Shown here piece after piece: positions 35,325-45,422 of a stretch of 64,000 nucleotides of DNA. Numbering within the stretch: position 1 is the first letter of the stretch; every line of letters begins with the position of its first letter. Made by a program: the position numbers and the translations under genes. This DNA is from Bacteroidota bacterium (GTDB taxonomy: Bacteria > Bacteroidota > Bacteroidia > B-17B0 > Aurantibacillaceae), in contig JAUXZS010000056.1 in assembly GCA_030692515.1 (NCBI GenBank), forward strand, positions 310,001 through 374,000, given 5' to 3'. The notes beneath the pieces were generated by a model. That model searched no databases, was not told the origin of the DNA, and saw only the letters and a list, made by a program, of their open reading frames with translations.

Positions 35325-37298
35325 CTATTCTTTAATTAATTTTTTTACATAGGTGGAATTAGAGGTGGTTATTTTTAGTAAATAAACCCCGGCGGTTAAT
35401 TCTTCGATGTTAACCGTTAAATTATCATTTGAATTTACATTAATCGATTTAATTAATTTTTCATTCAAATCATAAATTGAAATATTGGTTGTAATTATTT
35501 CTTTTGATTTAAACGATATAACAACAGTGTTTGTAGCAGGATTTGGAAAAACATTGAGTTTTTCATTTATTTTTAAACCACTTTTTGTTGTGCTGGTTAT
35601 ATTACCAAGTCTTAGAGGACTTGGTTGATAATTTGTAAAATCTACAACCGCTGTAGAGTAAAAATGATCATTTTTAGTTAACTGCGATAGTGGAAATGAA
35701 TTGCTGACTGTTACAGGAACACTAAATGTTACAACAGAAGGTATTGAATTAGCAATAACCGTTGGAGCTATATAATGAAAAAAAGCATTGTTAGGAATTC
35801 TTGGATTTGAGCAAGGAGCAGTTATGTCAATTTCTTCAGAAACCTCATTTGAAACCGCATCCCATGCTCTTAATTTTATATTTGGGAGTTCATTAAAGCA
35901 TGCATTGTTAGTCGTGTTGTTTGTATCAGATTCTGCCCATGAATAAAGAATGTGTTGCCCGCTTGGGCTTCTTCCCGCTTGTATTCTCATGCTTGATGCA
36001 ACCTTGTTGCCATTACCATCAGCATCCCATGGATTGTTATTATAACCCGGAGAAGACAGTAAGTAGCCCGGCGCTTGAGTTCCAACAGAATCAATAATGT
36101 TCCCGTTCCATGTGGTTGTGCCATCACCAAAAAAATCGTAGATATAAGGATAATAAAAATTTGTCATTGGCCAATTGTAGTTTTCTAATGTAAATTGTTG
36201 TGCATAATACAACGAATCGTTGTGGTCTGAATAACTGCTACTAACGGTTCCGATAATGTGTAATTTGTTATTTATATCAACTACACAAGACATCCCTTCA
36301 TTATCTCTATAGAAGGGTTTAGTTAATACAGAATTATTATTTACCGAACTCAAGGAAGCTTTCACACCATTACATATTGGGGAATTAAAATTGATTGAAT
36401 TTACTTGCGCCCAACTTGTTCCTGAATTTGTTGTTTTATAAATAATAGGTTGAGGCGCTCTATTAGAACCTGTTGCATTTGCCAGAACACCAAGCATCAC
36501 AACGTATCCAACCGTGCCGCTTTCATTCCAGGCTTGGTATCCCGAAGTGTTGATGTATTTTGTACCAGACCAATCAACTACAGTATTTGGCACAAAAGAA
36601 TCAGTTTTCCAAACCATGGCGCCAGCATTAAATACACCTGTAACAAGCATAACACCTCTAGGGCCTGAGTTTGATGCGTTTACATCAGCGTAAATTCCTG
36701 CCACACTTCTAACTTTGCCATCATCAGTGGCAACAAAGCTATTACGCGAAAGAGAATGCTTCGCCTGTGTAGCAGGGTATGATGAAAGCATATCAGATAA
36801 GTACTGTTGATCAATCCCGGGTGTATTTGTTCCTGCTCCGCTGAGGGATTTACTTGCGTAAAAATTACCATCCCAACCCGATGGGCCAAAACTAGGCCCC
36901 GTTGATACAATATATGAATTATTAAAATTTGTGTTTCCCATTGGGTTGTAAATTCCGCCTTGTGGGTACCTTCCAAGTTGCGTCGAGTTTGTCCAGACAC
37001 AGGTGCTATCCCAAAGTGTTCCAAAATTTTTTCCAATCATGGCAACAATGCTGCCTGAATTACTATTAGGGAATGAAATATAGGTCGGACTTTTTCTGTG
37101 AATAAACGACACAACATTTAAATTGTCGTTATACTGTAAAGGAGAACTACTACTATATAATGATGTATAAATATTTTCTGAAGAAGAAATGTAATTAAAA
37201 TTAGCATTGACTATTGGATTAATAGTTGGCTTTAACTGCGCTTGTAGCGAAGTTAAACTGCTAATTAGCATTGCGGAAAAGAAAAGTAAATTTTTCAT
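35325..37298 (-). CDS. T9SS-exported protein of unknown function
   Basis: The 657-residue product has a signal peptide (LLFFSAMLISSLTSLQAQ). Its long beta-rich middle region contains KTTNSGTSWAQVNSI, an Asp-box-like motif of sialidase or BNR propellers, and VATDDGKVRSVAGIYADVN. A C-terminal T9SS type A sorting domain follows (FPNPATNTVVISFKS to YVKKLIKE). The Asp-box and blade-like repeats suggest a beta-propeller exposed on the surface or released. No catalytic residues can be assigned. It has its own terminator. Confidence 0.75.
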   Translation of the reverse strand: MKNLLFFSAMLISSLTSLQAQLKPTINPIVNANFNYISSSENIYTSLYSSSSPLQYNDNLNVVSFIHRKSPTYISFPNSNSGSIVAMIGKNFGTLWDSTCVWTNSTQLGRYPQGGIYNPMGNTNFNNSYIVSTGPSFGPSGWDGNFYASKSLSGAGTNTPGIDQQYLSDMLSSYPATQAKHSLSRNSFVATDDGKVRSVAGIYADVNASNSGPRGVMLVTGVFNAGAMVWKTDSFVPNTVVDWSGTKYINTSGYQAWNESGTVGYVVMLGVLANATGSNRAPQPIIYKTTNSGTSWAQVNSINFNSPICNGVKASLSSVNNNSVLTKPFYRDNEGMSCVVDINNKLHIIGTVSSSYSDHNDSLYYAQQFTLENYNWPMTNFYYPYIYDFFGDGTTTWNGNIIDSVGTQAPGYLLSSPGYNNNPWDADGNGNKVASSMRIQAGRSPSGQHILYSWAESDTNNTTNNACFNELPNIKLRAWDAVSNEVSEEIDITAPCSNPRIPNNAFFHYIAPTVIANSIPSVVTFSVPVTVSNSFPLSQLTKNDHFYSTAVVDFTNYQPSPLRLGNITSTTKSGLKINEKLNVFPNPATNTVVISFKSKEIITTNISIYDLNEKLIKSINVNSNDNLTVNIEELTAGVYLLKITTSNSTYVKKLIKE

Positions 37299-37427
37299 GC
37301 CAAAGAATTTTAGTTGTTAAACAAAATGTTAAATGAATTTAACAACAACCATGCCAGTAAAAATTTACAATCTCTTGAGTTAAAGAATTATGTGTGTAAA
37401 AAATAAAGTAGGTGCGTAAAAACAAAA

Positions 37428-37453
37428 AACCCTCACCAAACTGGCGAGGGTTT
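37428..37453 (-). terminator. Terminator of the AsmA-like gene
   Basis: Arms AAACCCTC and GAGGGTTT with an interrupted inner stem (CCA/TGG); nearly the same core as the hairpin at 35271. Confidence 0.75.
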
Positions 37454-37465
37454 TTAATTTATTTT

Positions 37466-37520
37466 GTCATGCGGACGAAGGAAGCATCTGTGTACGAGAT
37501 CCCTCCTTTGTCGCAATAAC
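37466..37520. repeat. REP-like imperfect palindrome, copy 2
   Basis: GTCATGCGGACGAAGGAAGC to TGTCGCAATAAC aligns with the copy at 29416-29472 over the whole length and is more diverged at its right end. It lies between the AsmA-like gene stop and its terminator. Confidence 0.6.
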
Positions 37521-37526
37521 GGTTAT

Positions 37527-40358
37527 TTACTTCTTACTTTCTGCAGCTTTTGCGGCAGCTTTTACTTGCGCTTCTTCAATTGATTTTTGGCATTTTGCTT
37601 CCGCATCATCAACGATTTTTTGAACTTTTTCGTCCACTTTTTTCTTTGCAGCTTCTGCCGCTTTTTTAGCGGCAATTTTTGCAATTGGGTTACCAGCTTG
37701 CTCTACTAATTTATCAGCTTCTGCATAACCATCTACTTTTGTTTTATCTGCATTTACCTGTGCTTCTGCCTTTTGTTTTGCGCATTGTGCTTTGGCATCT
37801 TCTAATATTTTTTGTGCTTCTTCGGCAGCCTTATCAATACCAGCATTTAATGCTTGCGTGGTTACTGTCGAAACAGCACTTTTTGCTTCGTCTTTTAAAC
37901 TAGTTTTAACGGTTGGTTTCATAACTGTTCCGCCAAACAAAGCAGTTACATTTATTTTTTCACCAACAGTTACATTGGTTCCCGCTGCTGCATTACCTTG
38001 AGCTAATAAACTTGTTAGTGCAGAATTTGCTGCGCCGCCAAACATTGCCTTTGGTATTACCATTTTCCATTTGTAATCTATGGTTTGGTCAAAGCCTGTG
38101 CTTCCTTCAATGTTAGTTGGAATGTTACTGATTTTTGTATCAAAGGGTGCCATAACAACCCTACCATCTTTAATTTGATAATTAACCAGCAGGTTGCTTA
38201 CATCCATACTTTTTAATTGTTCCATTTTTAAAGCTTCACCCAATTTCATAAATGGAGGGAAACCACCAACATTTACTTTATCAGTTTTAAACACACCGTT
38301 TGCTTTAACAGCATTTAAATCCGGCTCCATGTTTTCATTTAAGGATGTATTAAAGTTTTCTAAACTTGCAGTAAATTTACCTGTTGCATACTGACCAACT
38401 GGCGCTAGTTTTTGAACGGTATTAAACGATTTAAAAGTTTCTTGAATATCAAAATTCTCAACTTTTAAATTTAAACCTGTAGTTGGTTTTTTAATGTTAG
38501 ATGTTTCGTAAAAACCATTAATGGTTAAAGCACCACCCATGGTATTCATTCTTAAATTAGTCATGTCTACCTTTTGATTTCTTACAACAATGTTTCCGGC
38601 CATATTATCTAAAATTAAATTGGTATAAATAACTTTTCCAATTTTAGCATCTAAATTAAAATCAATATTTGCAGGCACTGCAGCTACACCTGTTGAAGCC
38701 GTTGATGTTGGAGCCGCAGTACTACTTGCTGTTGCAGATTCTGTTGCAGCAGCCTCCGGTCCCATTAATTCGTTTAAATCCATTAATTTACTAGTAATGC
38801 CAAACGAGCCTTTTATTAAATCATCTTTAAAAACATATTGCATAAAGTTTTCAATTTTACCACTTGCTTGAATATCACTTTTTCCCATTTTAACATCAAA
38901 GGCTGCTAACTCAACATATTGAGTTGTGAATTTTAAAATCATCGAATTTAAAAATACTTCGTACGGAAGTGTGGCTGTTTTGTAATTCATTTTATCAATT
39001 TCTAAAGAGCCACTAGCTTTAAACTTATCGTATTCTTTTTTATCAATGGCGCTCATATTACCTGCAATACTGATATCAGACTTAATTATACCACTTAAAT
39101 CATCGCCTTTTTCTGTAGGAATAAATTCTTTTACGCTTCCTAAATTGATTGTGCCTTTTAATTCTGCTCTTAAACCTGGATCAGATATTGGAGTTTTAAC
39201 ATGCGCAGTAATATCAATTGGATTACCCGCTAACTCAACATGAAATCTATTTACATCAATCGTTGTTGCATCTAAAACACCCGTTGGGTTTAACACTTTT
39301 ACATCAATATTAATATTGTTAACAGATTTTGGTAACGATGGGTATTTAAACATGGCATCCTTAATGCTTAAATTAATACCAAATGCGGGCATCTGCGAAG
39401 CGTTATACGTGCCATTTGCATAACCATCTATAGCAAACTTACCAGATGTTTTTATGGAAGCGAAATCTTTTGAGTAAACACTAGGAATTAAAGATAAAAT
39501 AGATTTAAACTCGGTTTGGTTTGCTTTAAATTTTATATCCATTTTAATGTTTGTATCAGGCATTTCAACAAAACCATCAAAGCCCAAAGTCAAGTCATTT
39601 AAACTAAACTCATTTTCCTTAAAGGTAAATTTCATTTTAGGCATATCCATATCTAAATCTGCTTTTAAGTGAGTGTGTACTTCGTTTAAATAAGCAACCC
39701 CATCCATTTTAAAAGTTGTTTTAGCAATATCTAATAAATTATTTAAAACAAAATTATCTTGTGTAAAATCTCCGTTTAAGTCATAATTAAAATTATCAAG
39801 TTTTGCGTACATGCCTCCTTGTTGATCGTCATAAACAATGTAAGCCTCTTTAATTTTAAACTCTTTTAATTTCATAGCAAACTTAGTTGGCTCGGTAGAT
39901 TCTGGTGTTGGCGCTCCTGTTGAATCTGCACTTGGTTTTGCAATATCCCAATTGGCTTTACCGTCTTTTAAAACTTTGCCTAAAATGCGGGCCTTATCTA
40001 TTACTATGGAATTAATACCATACGGACCACCACTTAATACACTCTTTAAATTAATGTCTGTACTTAAGTTGGTGATAAACGCGAGTGTATCATCTTTAAA
40101 CTCATTGACACCTATAACGCTTACGTTGTTAATTTTAAATCGAAAATCTGGGAAAGAAGATATAAGTGTTAAATCAAATTCGCCAAAATCTACTTTAGCA
40201 TTCAAATTATTGTTGGCTTGTTCTTTAACAATTGCAATAATTTTATCCTTAAAAATAAAAGGCGCAGCAATTAATAATATAATAATTAATAAAATTGAAA
40301 TGCCGCTCCATTTAAGGATTCTGCGTAAAAGTGATTTTTTTGGTTTCGTAGTTGTCAT
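37527..40358 (-). CDS. AsmA-like envelope protein with Ala/Lys coiled-coil tail
   Basis: This 943-residue protein is anchored by one N-terminal helix (ISILLIIILLIAAPFIF). The AsmA N-terminal signature follows (NNLNAKVDFGEFDLTLISSF, NNVSVIGVNEF), then long repeated beta strands of the bridge-like lipid-transfer type (VDMTNLRMNTMGGALTINGF). Near the end a shorter AsmA_2-like region is followed by about 120 residues rich in Ala, Lys and Glu (AAEEAQKILEDAKAQCAKQK) that should form a coiled coil. AsmA-family proteins are thought to bridge inner and outer membranes for lipid traffic. The coiled-coil tail is an addition to the basic fold. Confidence 0.8.
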   Translation of the reverse strand: MTTTKPKKSLLRRILKWSGISILLIIILLIAAPFIFKDKIIAIVKEQANNNLNAKVDFGEFDLTLISSFPDFRFKINNVSVIGVNEFKDDTLAFITNLSTDINLKSVLSGGPYGINSIVIDKARILGKVLKDGKANWDIAKPSADSTGAPTPESTEPTKFAMKLKEFKIKEAYIVYDDQQGGMYAKLDNFNYDLNGDFTQDNFVLNNLLDIAKTTFKMDGVAYLNEVHTHLKADLDMDMPKMKFTFKENEFSLNDLTLGFDGFVEMPDTNIKMDIKFKANQTEFKSILSLIPSVYSKDFASIKTSGKFAIDGYANGTYNASQMPAFGINLSIKDAMFKYPSLPKSVNNINIDVKVLNPTGVLDATTIDVNRFHVELAGNPIDITAHVKTPISDPGLRAELKGTINLGSVKEFIPTEKGDDLSGIIKSDISIAGNMSAIDKKEYDKFKASGSLEIDKMNYKTATLPYEVFLNSMILKFTTQYVELAAFDVKMGKSDIQASGKIENFMQYVFKDDLIKGSFGITSKLMDLNELMGPEAAATESATASSTAAPTSTASTGVAAVPANIDFNLDAKIGKVIYTNLILDNMAGNIVVRNQKVDMTNLRMNTMGGALTINGFYETSNIKKPTTGLNLKVENFDIQETFKSFNTVQKLAPVGQYATGKFTASLENFNTSLNENMEPDLNAVKANGVFKTDKVNVGGFPPFMKLGEALKMEQLKSMDVSNLLVNYQIKDGRVVMAPFDTKISNIPTNIEGSTGFDQTIDYKWKMVIPKAMFGGAANSALTSLLAQGNAAAGTNVTVGEKINVTALFGGTVMKPTVKTSLKDEAKSAVSTVTTQALNAGIDKAAEEAQKILEDAKAQCAKQKAEAQVNADKTKVDGYAEADKLVEQAGNPIAKIAAKKAAEAAKKKVDEKVQKIVDDAEAKCQKSIEEAQVKAAAKAAESKK

Positions 40359-40425
40359 GTCTCAATTAATTTGATTATAAAAATAAGAAGAATTTATAAA
40401 AGTAACTCTGTTCTTAATTTGTGAT

Positions 40426-40459
40426 TTTGATTTATTTAAATTATTTTTTAGTATATTTG
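40426..40459 (+). promoter_or_regulatory. Candidate promoter of the 330-residue T9SS gene
   Basis: TTTG at 40426-40429 and TATATTTG at 40452-40459 with 22 nt between; the -7 box is a perfect consensus. The gene starts 40 bp further on. Confidence 0.55.
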
Positions 40460-40498
40460 AATGTATAGCACTTATTTATTAATTAAAAATTATTACTT

Positions 40499-41491
40499 AT
40501 GAAAAAAATCTTTACTTTAATTGCAGCTATAACCTTTACCGGCGTGGCTGTTGGCCAAACAATTTTGTTAGCGAATACATATTCGTTAGTTACACACCCA
40601 GGGCAAGGTGCTGCTGGAAAAGATGTTTCTGCAACACAAACATCTCTAGGAGCTACTCTTTATGGTTCAGGTCAAAATCGTAATACCGGATATTGGATGG
40701 CGTCTAAAATTGTTGTTCCTGCATCTGGCTGGTATATTGATTCTTTAATAACTTATGGTTATCAAACTGGTTCAGGTACGGTATCTACTATGACTGGTTT
40801 ATATTGCTATATTAGTGCTGATAGTTCTAGTAGACCAAGTTCTACCGTTGTTATTGGAAGCAAATCAGTTAATGCTTTATTAACCTCAAATTGGACTAAT
40901 ATATATCGTACACCAAACGATGCTGGCCCATTTGTAGAAACAGACCGTCCAATCATGAAAACAAAATCAAATCTTACAGGTACAATTCCTCCGGGAACTC
41001 ATTGGGTAGTTTGGAGCGCTACAGGGTCTTTAGGATCAGGACCATGGAATCCACCATCTACTGTATTAGGGTCATTAGCTACCGGAACCAACTCTTATCA
41101 GTACGTTCCTACCGGAACTTTAGTGGGCTGGAATGGTACAAAAGACGGAACTAGCCAAATAGAAATGCCTTTTAAATTGTGGGGAAAAATTTCGACTCCA
41201 ACAGGTTTAAAGGAAGAGGTTTTAGTTAGTTCGGTTTCAATTGCTCCAAACCCAGTCTTCAATTCTGCAACTGTTAAAATTGAACTTGAAAAAACTGCTG
41301 GAATAAACGTTAGCGATTTAAGTTTTATGGTTTATGATCAGTTAGGAAGAGAAGTTATGAATTACTCTAATATTTCATCTTCAACTTTTAATATTGAAAA
41401 AGGAAATCTTGCTGTTGGAAATTATTTTTATAAAGTGATTAATAAAAACGATCAGGCCTCATTAAAAACCGGAAAAATTATCTTTCAATAA
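40499..41491 (+). CDS. Small T9SS-exported protein of unknown function
   Basis: The 330-residue product has a signal peptide (LIAAITFTGVAVGQTI). A single beta-rich region of about 210 residues (GYWMASKIVVPASGWYIDSL, IPPGTHWVVWSATGSLGSGP) resembles choice-of-anchor or lectin-like domains. A T9SS type A sorting domain follows from about 245 (IAPNPVFNSATVKIELEKTA to KTGKIIFQ). No enzymatic motif is visible. It has its own promoter and terminator, so it is a single-gene unit. Confidence 0.75.
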   Translation: MKKIFTLIAAITFTGVAVGQTILLANTYSLVTHPGQGAAGKDVSATQTSLGATLYGSGQNRNTGYWMASKIVVPASGWYIDSLITYGYQTGSGTVSTMTGLYCYISADSSSRPSSTVVIGSKSVNALLTSNWTNIYRTPNDAGPFVETDRPIMKTKSNLTGTIPPGTHWVVWSATGSLGSGPWNPPSTVLGSLATGTNSYQYVPTGTLVGWNGTKDGTSQIEMPFKLWGKISTPTGLKEEVLVSSVSIAPNPVFNSATVKIELEKTAGINVSDLSFMVYDQLGREVMNYSNISSSTFNIEKGNLAVGNYFYKVINKNDQASLKTGKIIFQ

Positions 41492-41513
41492 ATTTGAAAT
41501 TTAATAAATTAAT

Positions 41514-41548
41514 AACCCTCTTGATGTAAATTGAGAGGGTTTTTTTTG
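41514..41548 (+). terminator. Terminator of the 330-residue T9SS gene
   Basis: AACCCTCTT and GAGAGGGTT with a short AT loop, then a run of eight T residues. Confidence 0.85.
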
Positions 41549-41586
41549 ATTATTACCCAATAAAAATCGCGATTAAAACAAATATC

Positions 41587-41618
41587 ATTGTTTAATTCTT
41601 TTATATATTTTAAATTTG
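41587..41618 (+). promoter_or_regulatory. Promoter of the universal stress protein gene
   Basis: ATTG at 41587-41590, 20 nt, then TAAATTTG at 41611-41618 (perfect TAnnTTTG). The start codon is 32 bp downstream. Confidence 0.6.
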
Positions 41619-41649
41619 ACTGAGATAACATACCCATAAAAAAATTACT

Positions 41650-42582
41650 ATGAAAAAATCAAGAACAAAACCTAAACTAACAGCTACAAAAATTAAAAGA
41701 ATTTTAGTTCCATTTGATTTTTCAGAACATTCATCAAACGCATTGCGACAAGCTATTTTTATGGCAAAGTGTTTTACTGCGGAGATTGATTTACTGCATG
41801 TTGTGGCACCGGTTTATGCCACGCCAACATATGCTGGATTAATGCCGGTTAACGATGCTTTTTATGACAAACAAATAAAAAACATCAATAATAGCTTAAA
41901 AAAAATAGCAACGGATGCGAGCACAAAAGAAGGTGTAACTATTAATTATAAAGCCAGCCTTAATGTTATTCATAGGGAAATATTGGATTACGCAAAAAAA
42001 AGGAAAACAGATTTAATTATTATGGGTACGCATGGAGTATCTGGGGTGGTGGAGTTTTTTGCAGGTAGCAACGCATTTAGAGTTGTTAGCGAATCAAAAT
42101 GTCCGGTTATTACTGTGCAGAAACGTTCTGCAGCAAAAGGGTTTAAAAAAATTATATTACCTGTTCGGTCAGAATTAAATTCAAGACAAAAAGTAAATTT
42201 AGTTGCAACTCTTGCAAAAACATTTAATGCAGAGATTTATGTTGTAGGATATGTGGAAAATTCAGACAAAACTGAAAAAACAAAAGTAGTGAGTTACGTA
42301 AAACAGGTAGTAAATTTCTTGAAACAAGAATCTATTTCACATCAAACCTCTATAATAACAGATTCAAATTTTACTAAAGCAATACTTAAGCTTGCCAACG
42401 AACAAAAAGCGGATTTGGTAGCGGTTATGACATCTCATGATTTTAGTTTAGATCAAATATTTAGCGGAACATACTCACAGCAATTTGTAAACCATTCAAA
42501 AATACCAGTTTTAAGCATACCTAATACATTGGAATTTGAATATAGTTATGCTAACCCTTTAACAGGAGGAATGACCGCATAA
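41650..42582 (+). CDS. Universal stress protein with two Usp domains
   Basis: This 310-residue cytoplasmic protein consists of two tandem Usp domains. The first begins KRILVPFDFSEHSSNALRQA and carries the ATP-binding G-2x-G-9x-G(S/T)-like loop, MGTHGVSGVVEFFAGSNAF. The second (about 168-295) starts FKKIILPVRSELN and has a degenerate loop (VAVMTSHDFSLDQIFSGTYS), so it may not bind nucleotide. Tandem Usp proteins are frequent in Bacteroidota and respond to stress or starvation. It lies between its own promoter and terminator. Confidence 0.92.
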   Translation: MKKSRTKPKLTATKIKRILVPFDFSEHSSNALRQAIFMAKCFTAEIDLLHVVAPVYATPTYAGLMPVNDAFYDKQIKNINNSLKKIATDASTKEGVTINYKASLNVIHREILDYAKKRKTDLIIMGTHGVSGVVEFFAGSNAFRVVSESKCPVITVQKRSAAKGFKKIILPVRSELNSRQKVNLVATLAKTFNAEIYVVGYVENSDKTEKTKVVSYVKQVVNFLKQESISHQTSIITDSNFTKAILKLANEQKADLVAVMTSHDFSLDQIFSGTYSQQFVNHSKIPVLSIPNTLEFEYSYANPLTGGMTA

Positions 42583-42626
42583 ATTATTTTTTTAAAATCG
42601 ACGTTCAATAAACCTTAATGCAATTA

Positions 42627-42662
42627 AAAACCCTCTTGATATTAAATCGAGAGGGTTTTTTT
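42627..42662. terminator. Bidirectional terminator between the Usp gene and rpoD
   Basis: AAACCCTCTTGAT and ATCGAGAGGGTTT with loop ATTAA, A-rich before and T-rich after. It serves two convergent genes. Confidence 0.85.
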
Positions 42663-42703
42663 GGCAACTACCCTATGAAAATAGAAACCAACACAAACTA
42701 TCT

Positions 42704-43570
42704 TTATCCTAAGTAGGCCTTTAATAAACGACTTCTACTGCCATGCTTTAATCTACGCACAGCTTTTTCCTTTATTTGGCGAACGCGTTCGCGAGTAAGG
42801 TCAAATTTTTCGCCAATTTCTTCCAAAGAGTGAGCATGTTTTCCTGCTAAACCAAAAAATAATTTTACCACATCTGCTTCCCTCTCAGTTAATGTAGACA
42901 AAGCACGTGTAATTTCTAATTGTAAGCTTTCACCAATTAATTGTTTATCCGGACTAAGCGAACTTTCGTTTTGCATTAAGTCGTACATACTTCCACCATC
43001 TTCTCCCAAAGTTAACGGAGCATCCATACTTAAATGGCGGTTGTTATTGCGCATCGTGTCGCGTATATCTTGGGGTGCCATTTCTAAAATTTCTCCTATT
43101 TCATCATAACTGGGCTCTCTTTCAAGATCCTGTTCCATTTTAGAAAGCGCTTTGTTTATTTTATTAATGGCGCCAATTTTATTTAATGGCAAGCGTACTA
43201 TTCGACTTTGTTCTGCTAACGCCTGTAAAATACTTTGACGAATCCACCAAACTGCGTACGAAATAAATTTAAATCCACGTGTCTCATCAAAACGTTGAGC
43301 AGCTTTAATTAGACCTAAATTGCCCTCGTTAATTAAATCAGGCAAACTTAAGCCTTGGTTTTGGTATTGTTTACTAACCGAAACCACAAAACGCAAATTA
43401 GCTCTCACTAATTTATCTAAAGCACGCTGATCGCCCGCTTTAATTTTTTGAGCTAAAATAACTTCTTCTTCAGCCGTTATTAATTCTACCCGGCCGATAT
43501 CATGCAAATACATATCTAACGAGGCGGTTTCACGATTTGTGATTTGTTTAGTTATTTTGAGTTGTCTCAT
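42704..43570 (-). CDS. rpoD: Primary sigma factor (RpoD/SigA)
   Basis: This 288-residue housekeeping sigma factor lacks region 1.1, as usual in Bacteroidota. Region 1.2 ([20 protein letters not shown]), region 2 ([32 protein letters not shown]), region 3 and region 4 with its helix-turn-helix ([19 protein letters not shown]) are all complete. It directs RNA polymerase to the unusual TTTG / TAnnTTTG promoters found in this window. It ends at a terminator shared with the convergent Usp gene. Confidence 0.96.
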   Translation of the reverse strand: MRQLKITKQITNRETASLDMYLHDIGRVELITAEEEVILAQKIKAGDQRALDKLVRANLRFVVSVSKQYQNQGLSLPDLINEGNLGLIKAAQRFDETRGFKFISYAVWWIRQSILQALAEQSRIVRLPLNKIGAINKINKALSKMEQDLEREPSYDEIGEILEMAPQDIRDTMRNNNRHLSMDAPLTLGEDGGSMYDLMQNESSLSPDKQLIGESLQLEITRALSTLTEREADVVKLFFGLAGKHAHSLEEIGEKFDLTRERVRQIKEKAVRRLKHGSRSRLLKAYLG

Positions 43571-43766
43571 AAGTTGGGGTATTTTAGTATTTATACGTAC
43601 GCATTAACTAATGAGTTGGGTTAAAAGTTTAGATAAATCAAAAAAGGATGAAATATTGAGTTAAGAGCAATTCTTATTGAGTGAAGTCCTCAAAACTGTT
43701 GAAAATAAACATTGATTTTGTGGGAAAAGGGCTTTTTTAACTGTGCAATTTGTGCGAAATTGGCAC

Positions 43767-45422
43767 ATGCTTAAACGGTTATATATTAGCAATTTTGCCT
43801 TAATAAACGAAATGGATGTTTCTTTTCCAGGAAAACTATCTGTAATAACTGGCGAAACAGGCGCGGGAAAATCTATTTTTTTAGAAGCGCTTGGTTTGGT
43901 TCTCGGAAATAGGGCTGATTTGGCCACACTTCAAAATAAAAACAAAAAATGTATAATCGAAGCCGAGTTTGAAACAAAAGGTTTGGAGCTAAAAAGTTTT
44001 TTCGAAGAAAACGATTTGGATTACGACTCAACAATATTACTAAGAAGAGAAATTAGCACAGAAGGAAAATCGCGTAGTTTTTTAAATGACACTCCAGTTG
44101 GTTTAAACACCTTAAAATTACTATCCGAAAAGCTAATCGACATTCATTCGCAACATCAAACTTTATTGTTAAATCAAACTAATTTTCAGCTAGAAGTTTT
44201 AGATGCTTTTGCCGGAAGTTTAAATGAGTTTAAAGAATATAAAAATGAGTATTCGAAATTAAATAAGTTAAACGGCGTTTTAAAAAATTTAAAAGAGCAA
44301 GAAACTCAAGCTAAAAAAGAACTGGATTACTTTCAGTTTTCATTTAACGAATTAGAGGAAACAGAAATTAAAAAAGACGGACTTAAATTATTAGAAGAAG
44401 AAAGCGCTACACTAGAAAATGCAGAAACAATAAAAAGCACCTTGCTTAACACAGTTAATGCTATTAACGGAGGCGAGGTTAATTTACTTTCTGCGTTGTC
44501 AATCGCAAAACAAAACCTACAAGGACTTTCAAAATACGGGAAAAATTATTTGGAATTTTTTGAAAGAATAAATTCTGCCTATATCGAATTAAAAGACATT
44601 GCAATAGAGCTTGAAAATGCCGAAGGCGAAATAAGTTTTGATACAATAAAATTAAGCGAAATAAACGCCAAAATGGATAAGTTAAATCGCTTACTAAAAA
44701 AACACAATGTATCCAACGAAGAAGAATTAATAAGTGTTAAGAATGATATTGAAAATAAGCTAGCTAAATTTGAATCTATTGAAAATGATATTAACGAAAC
44801 CCAAAAACAAATTGATAAGTTAAATAGTAAATGCAGCGACTCAGCAAAAAAATTATCCAAGACGAGATTAAGTTCTATTTCTGAAATAGAGAAAAAAGTA
44901 AAAGAGGTGTTAGCGGATTTATCGATGCAAAATGCCAATTTTAAAATCGACATTAGTCAAACAAAAGAACTTACACCAACAGGTTTCGATCAAGTTAAAT
45001 TTTTATTTTCAGCCAATAAAGGAGCGTCGTTAAATGAATTAAATAAAGTCGCAAGCGGCGGAGAATTATCGCGATTGATGTTGTGTTTAAAAGCCCTGTT
45101 AGCTTCAAAAAAACAATTACCAACTATTATTTTTGATGAAATAGATACAGGAGTTAGCGGCGATGTTGCCGATAAAATAGGATCAATTTTATTAAAAATG
45201 GGAAAAACAATGCAGGTTGTTGCAATTACACACTTGCCTCAAATGGCAAGCAAAGGCGATCATCATTTGTTTGTTTATAAAGAGGATGATACAGATGTTA
45301 CCATATCTCATATCAAACAGCTTAGCAAGGACGAACGCATAAACGAAATTGCAAAAATGTTAAGCACAGGCAATCCAACAGCAACCGCTTTAAAAAACGC
45401 TAAGGAATTATTAAATGCTTGA
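43767..45422 (+). CDS. recN: DNA repair protein RecN
   Basis: This SMC-like ATPase acts in double-strand break repair. The Walker A GETGAGKS follows LYISNFALINEMDVSFPGK. A central coiled coil spans about 150-370. The C-terminal half has the signature ASGGELSRLMLCLKAL and Walker B PTIIFDEIDTGVSG. I chose the ATG at 43767 (MLKRLYISNFALI, the usual RecN start) over a GTG eight codons upstream, which adds residues with no family match. The 551-residue length is normal. It overlaps the next gene by 8 bp. Confidence 0.96.
   Translation: MLKRLYISNFALINEMDVSFPGKLSVITGETGAGKSIFLEALGLVLGNRADLATLQNKNKKCIIEAEFETKGLELKSFFEENDLDYDSTILLRREISTEGKSRSFLNDTPVGLNTLKLLSEKLIDIHSQHQTLLLNQTNFQLEVLDAFAGSLNEFKEYKNEYSKLNKLNGVLKNLKEQETQAKKELDYFQFSFNELEETEIKKDGLKLLEEESATLENAETIKSTLLNTVNAINGGEVNLLSALSIAKQNLQGLSKYGKNYLEFFERINSAYIELKDIAIELENAEGEISFDTIKLSEINAKMDKLNRLLKKHNVSNEEELISVKNDIENKLAKFESIENDINETQKQIDKLNSKCSDSAKKLSKTRLSSISEIEKKVKEVLADLSMQNANFKIDISQTKELTPTGFDQVKFLFSANKGASLNELNKVASGGELSRLMLCLKALLASKKQLPTIIFDEIDTGVSGDVADKIGSILLKMGKTMQVVAITHLPQMASKGDHHLFVYKEDDTDVTISHIKQLSKDERINEIAKMLSTGNPTATALKNAKELLNA

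Noticed and set aside
39952-40374. 140-codon open frame opposite the AsmA-like gene
   Set aside because: It is fully antisense to a well-supported gene and its product has no recognisable signal or domain.
43743-43766. Longer recN start at a GTG
   Set aside because: The eight extra residues do not match RecN; the usual start MLKRLYISNFALI begins at 43767.
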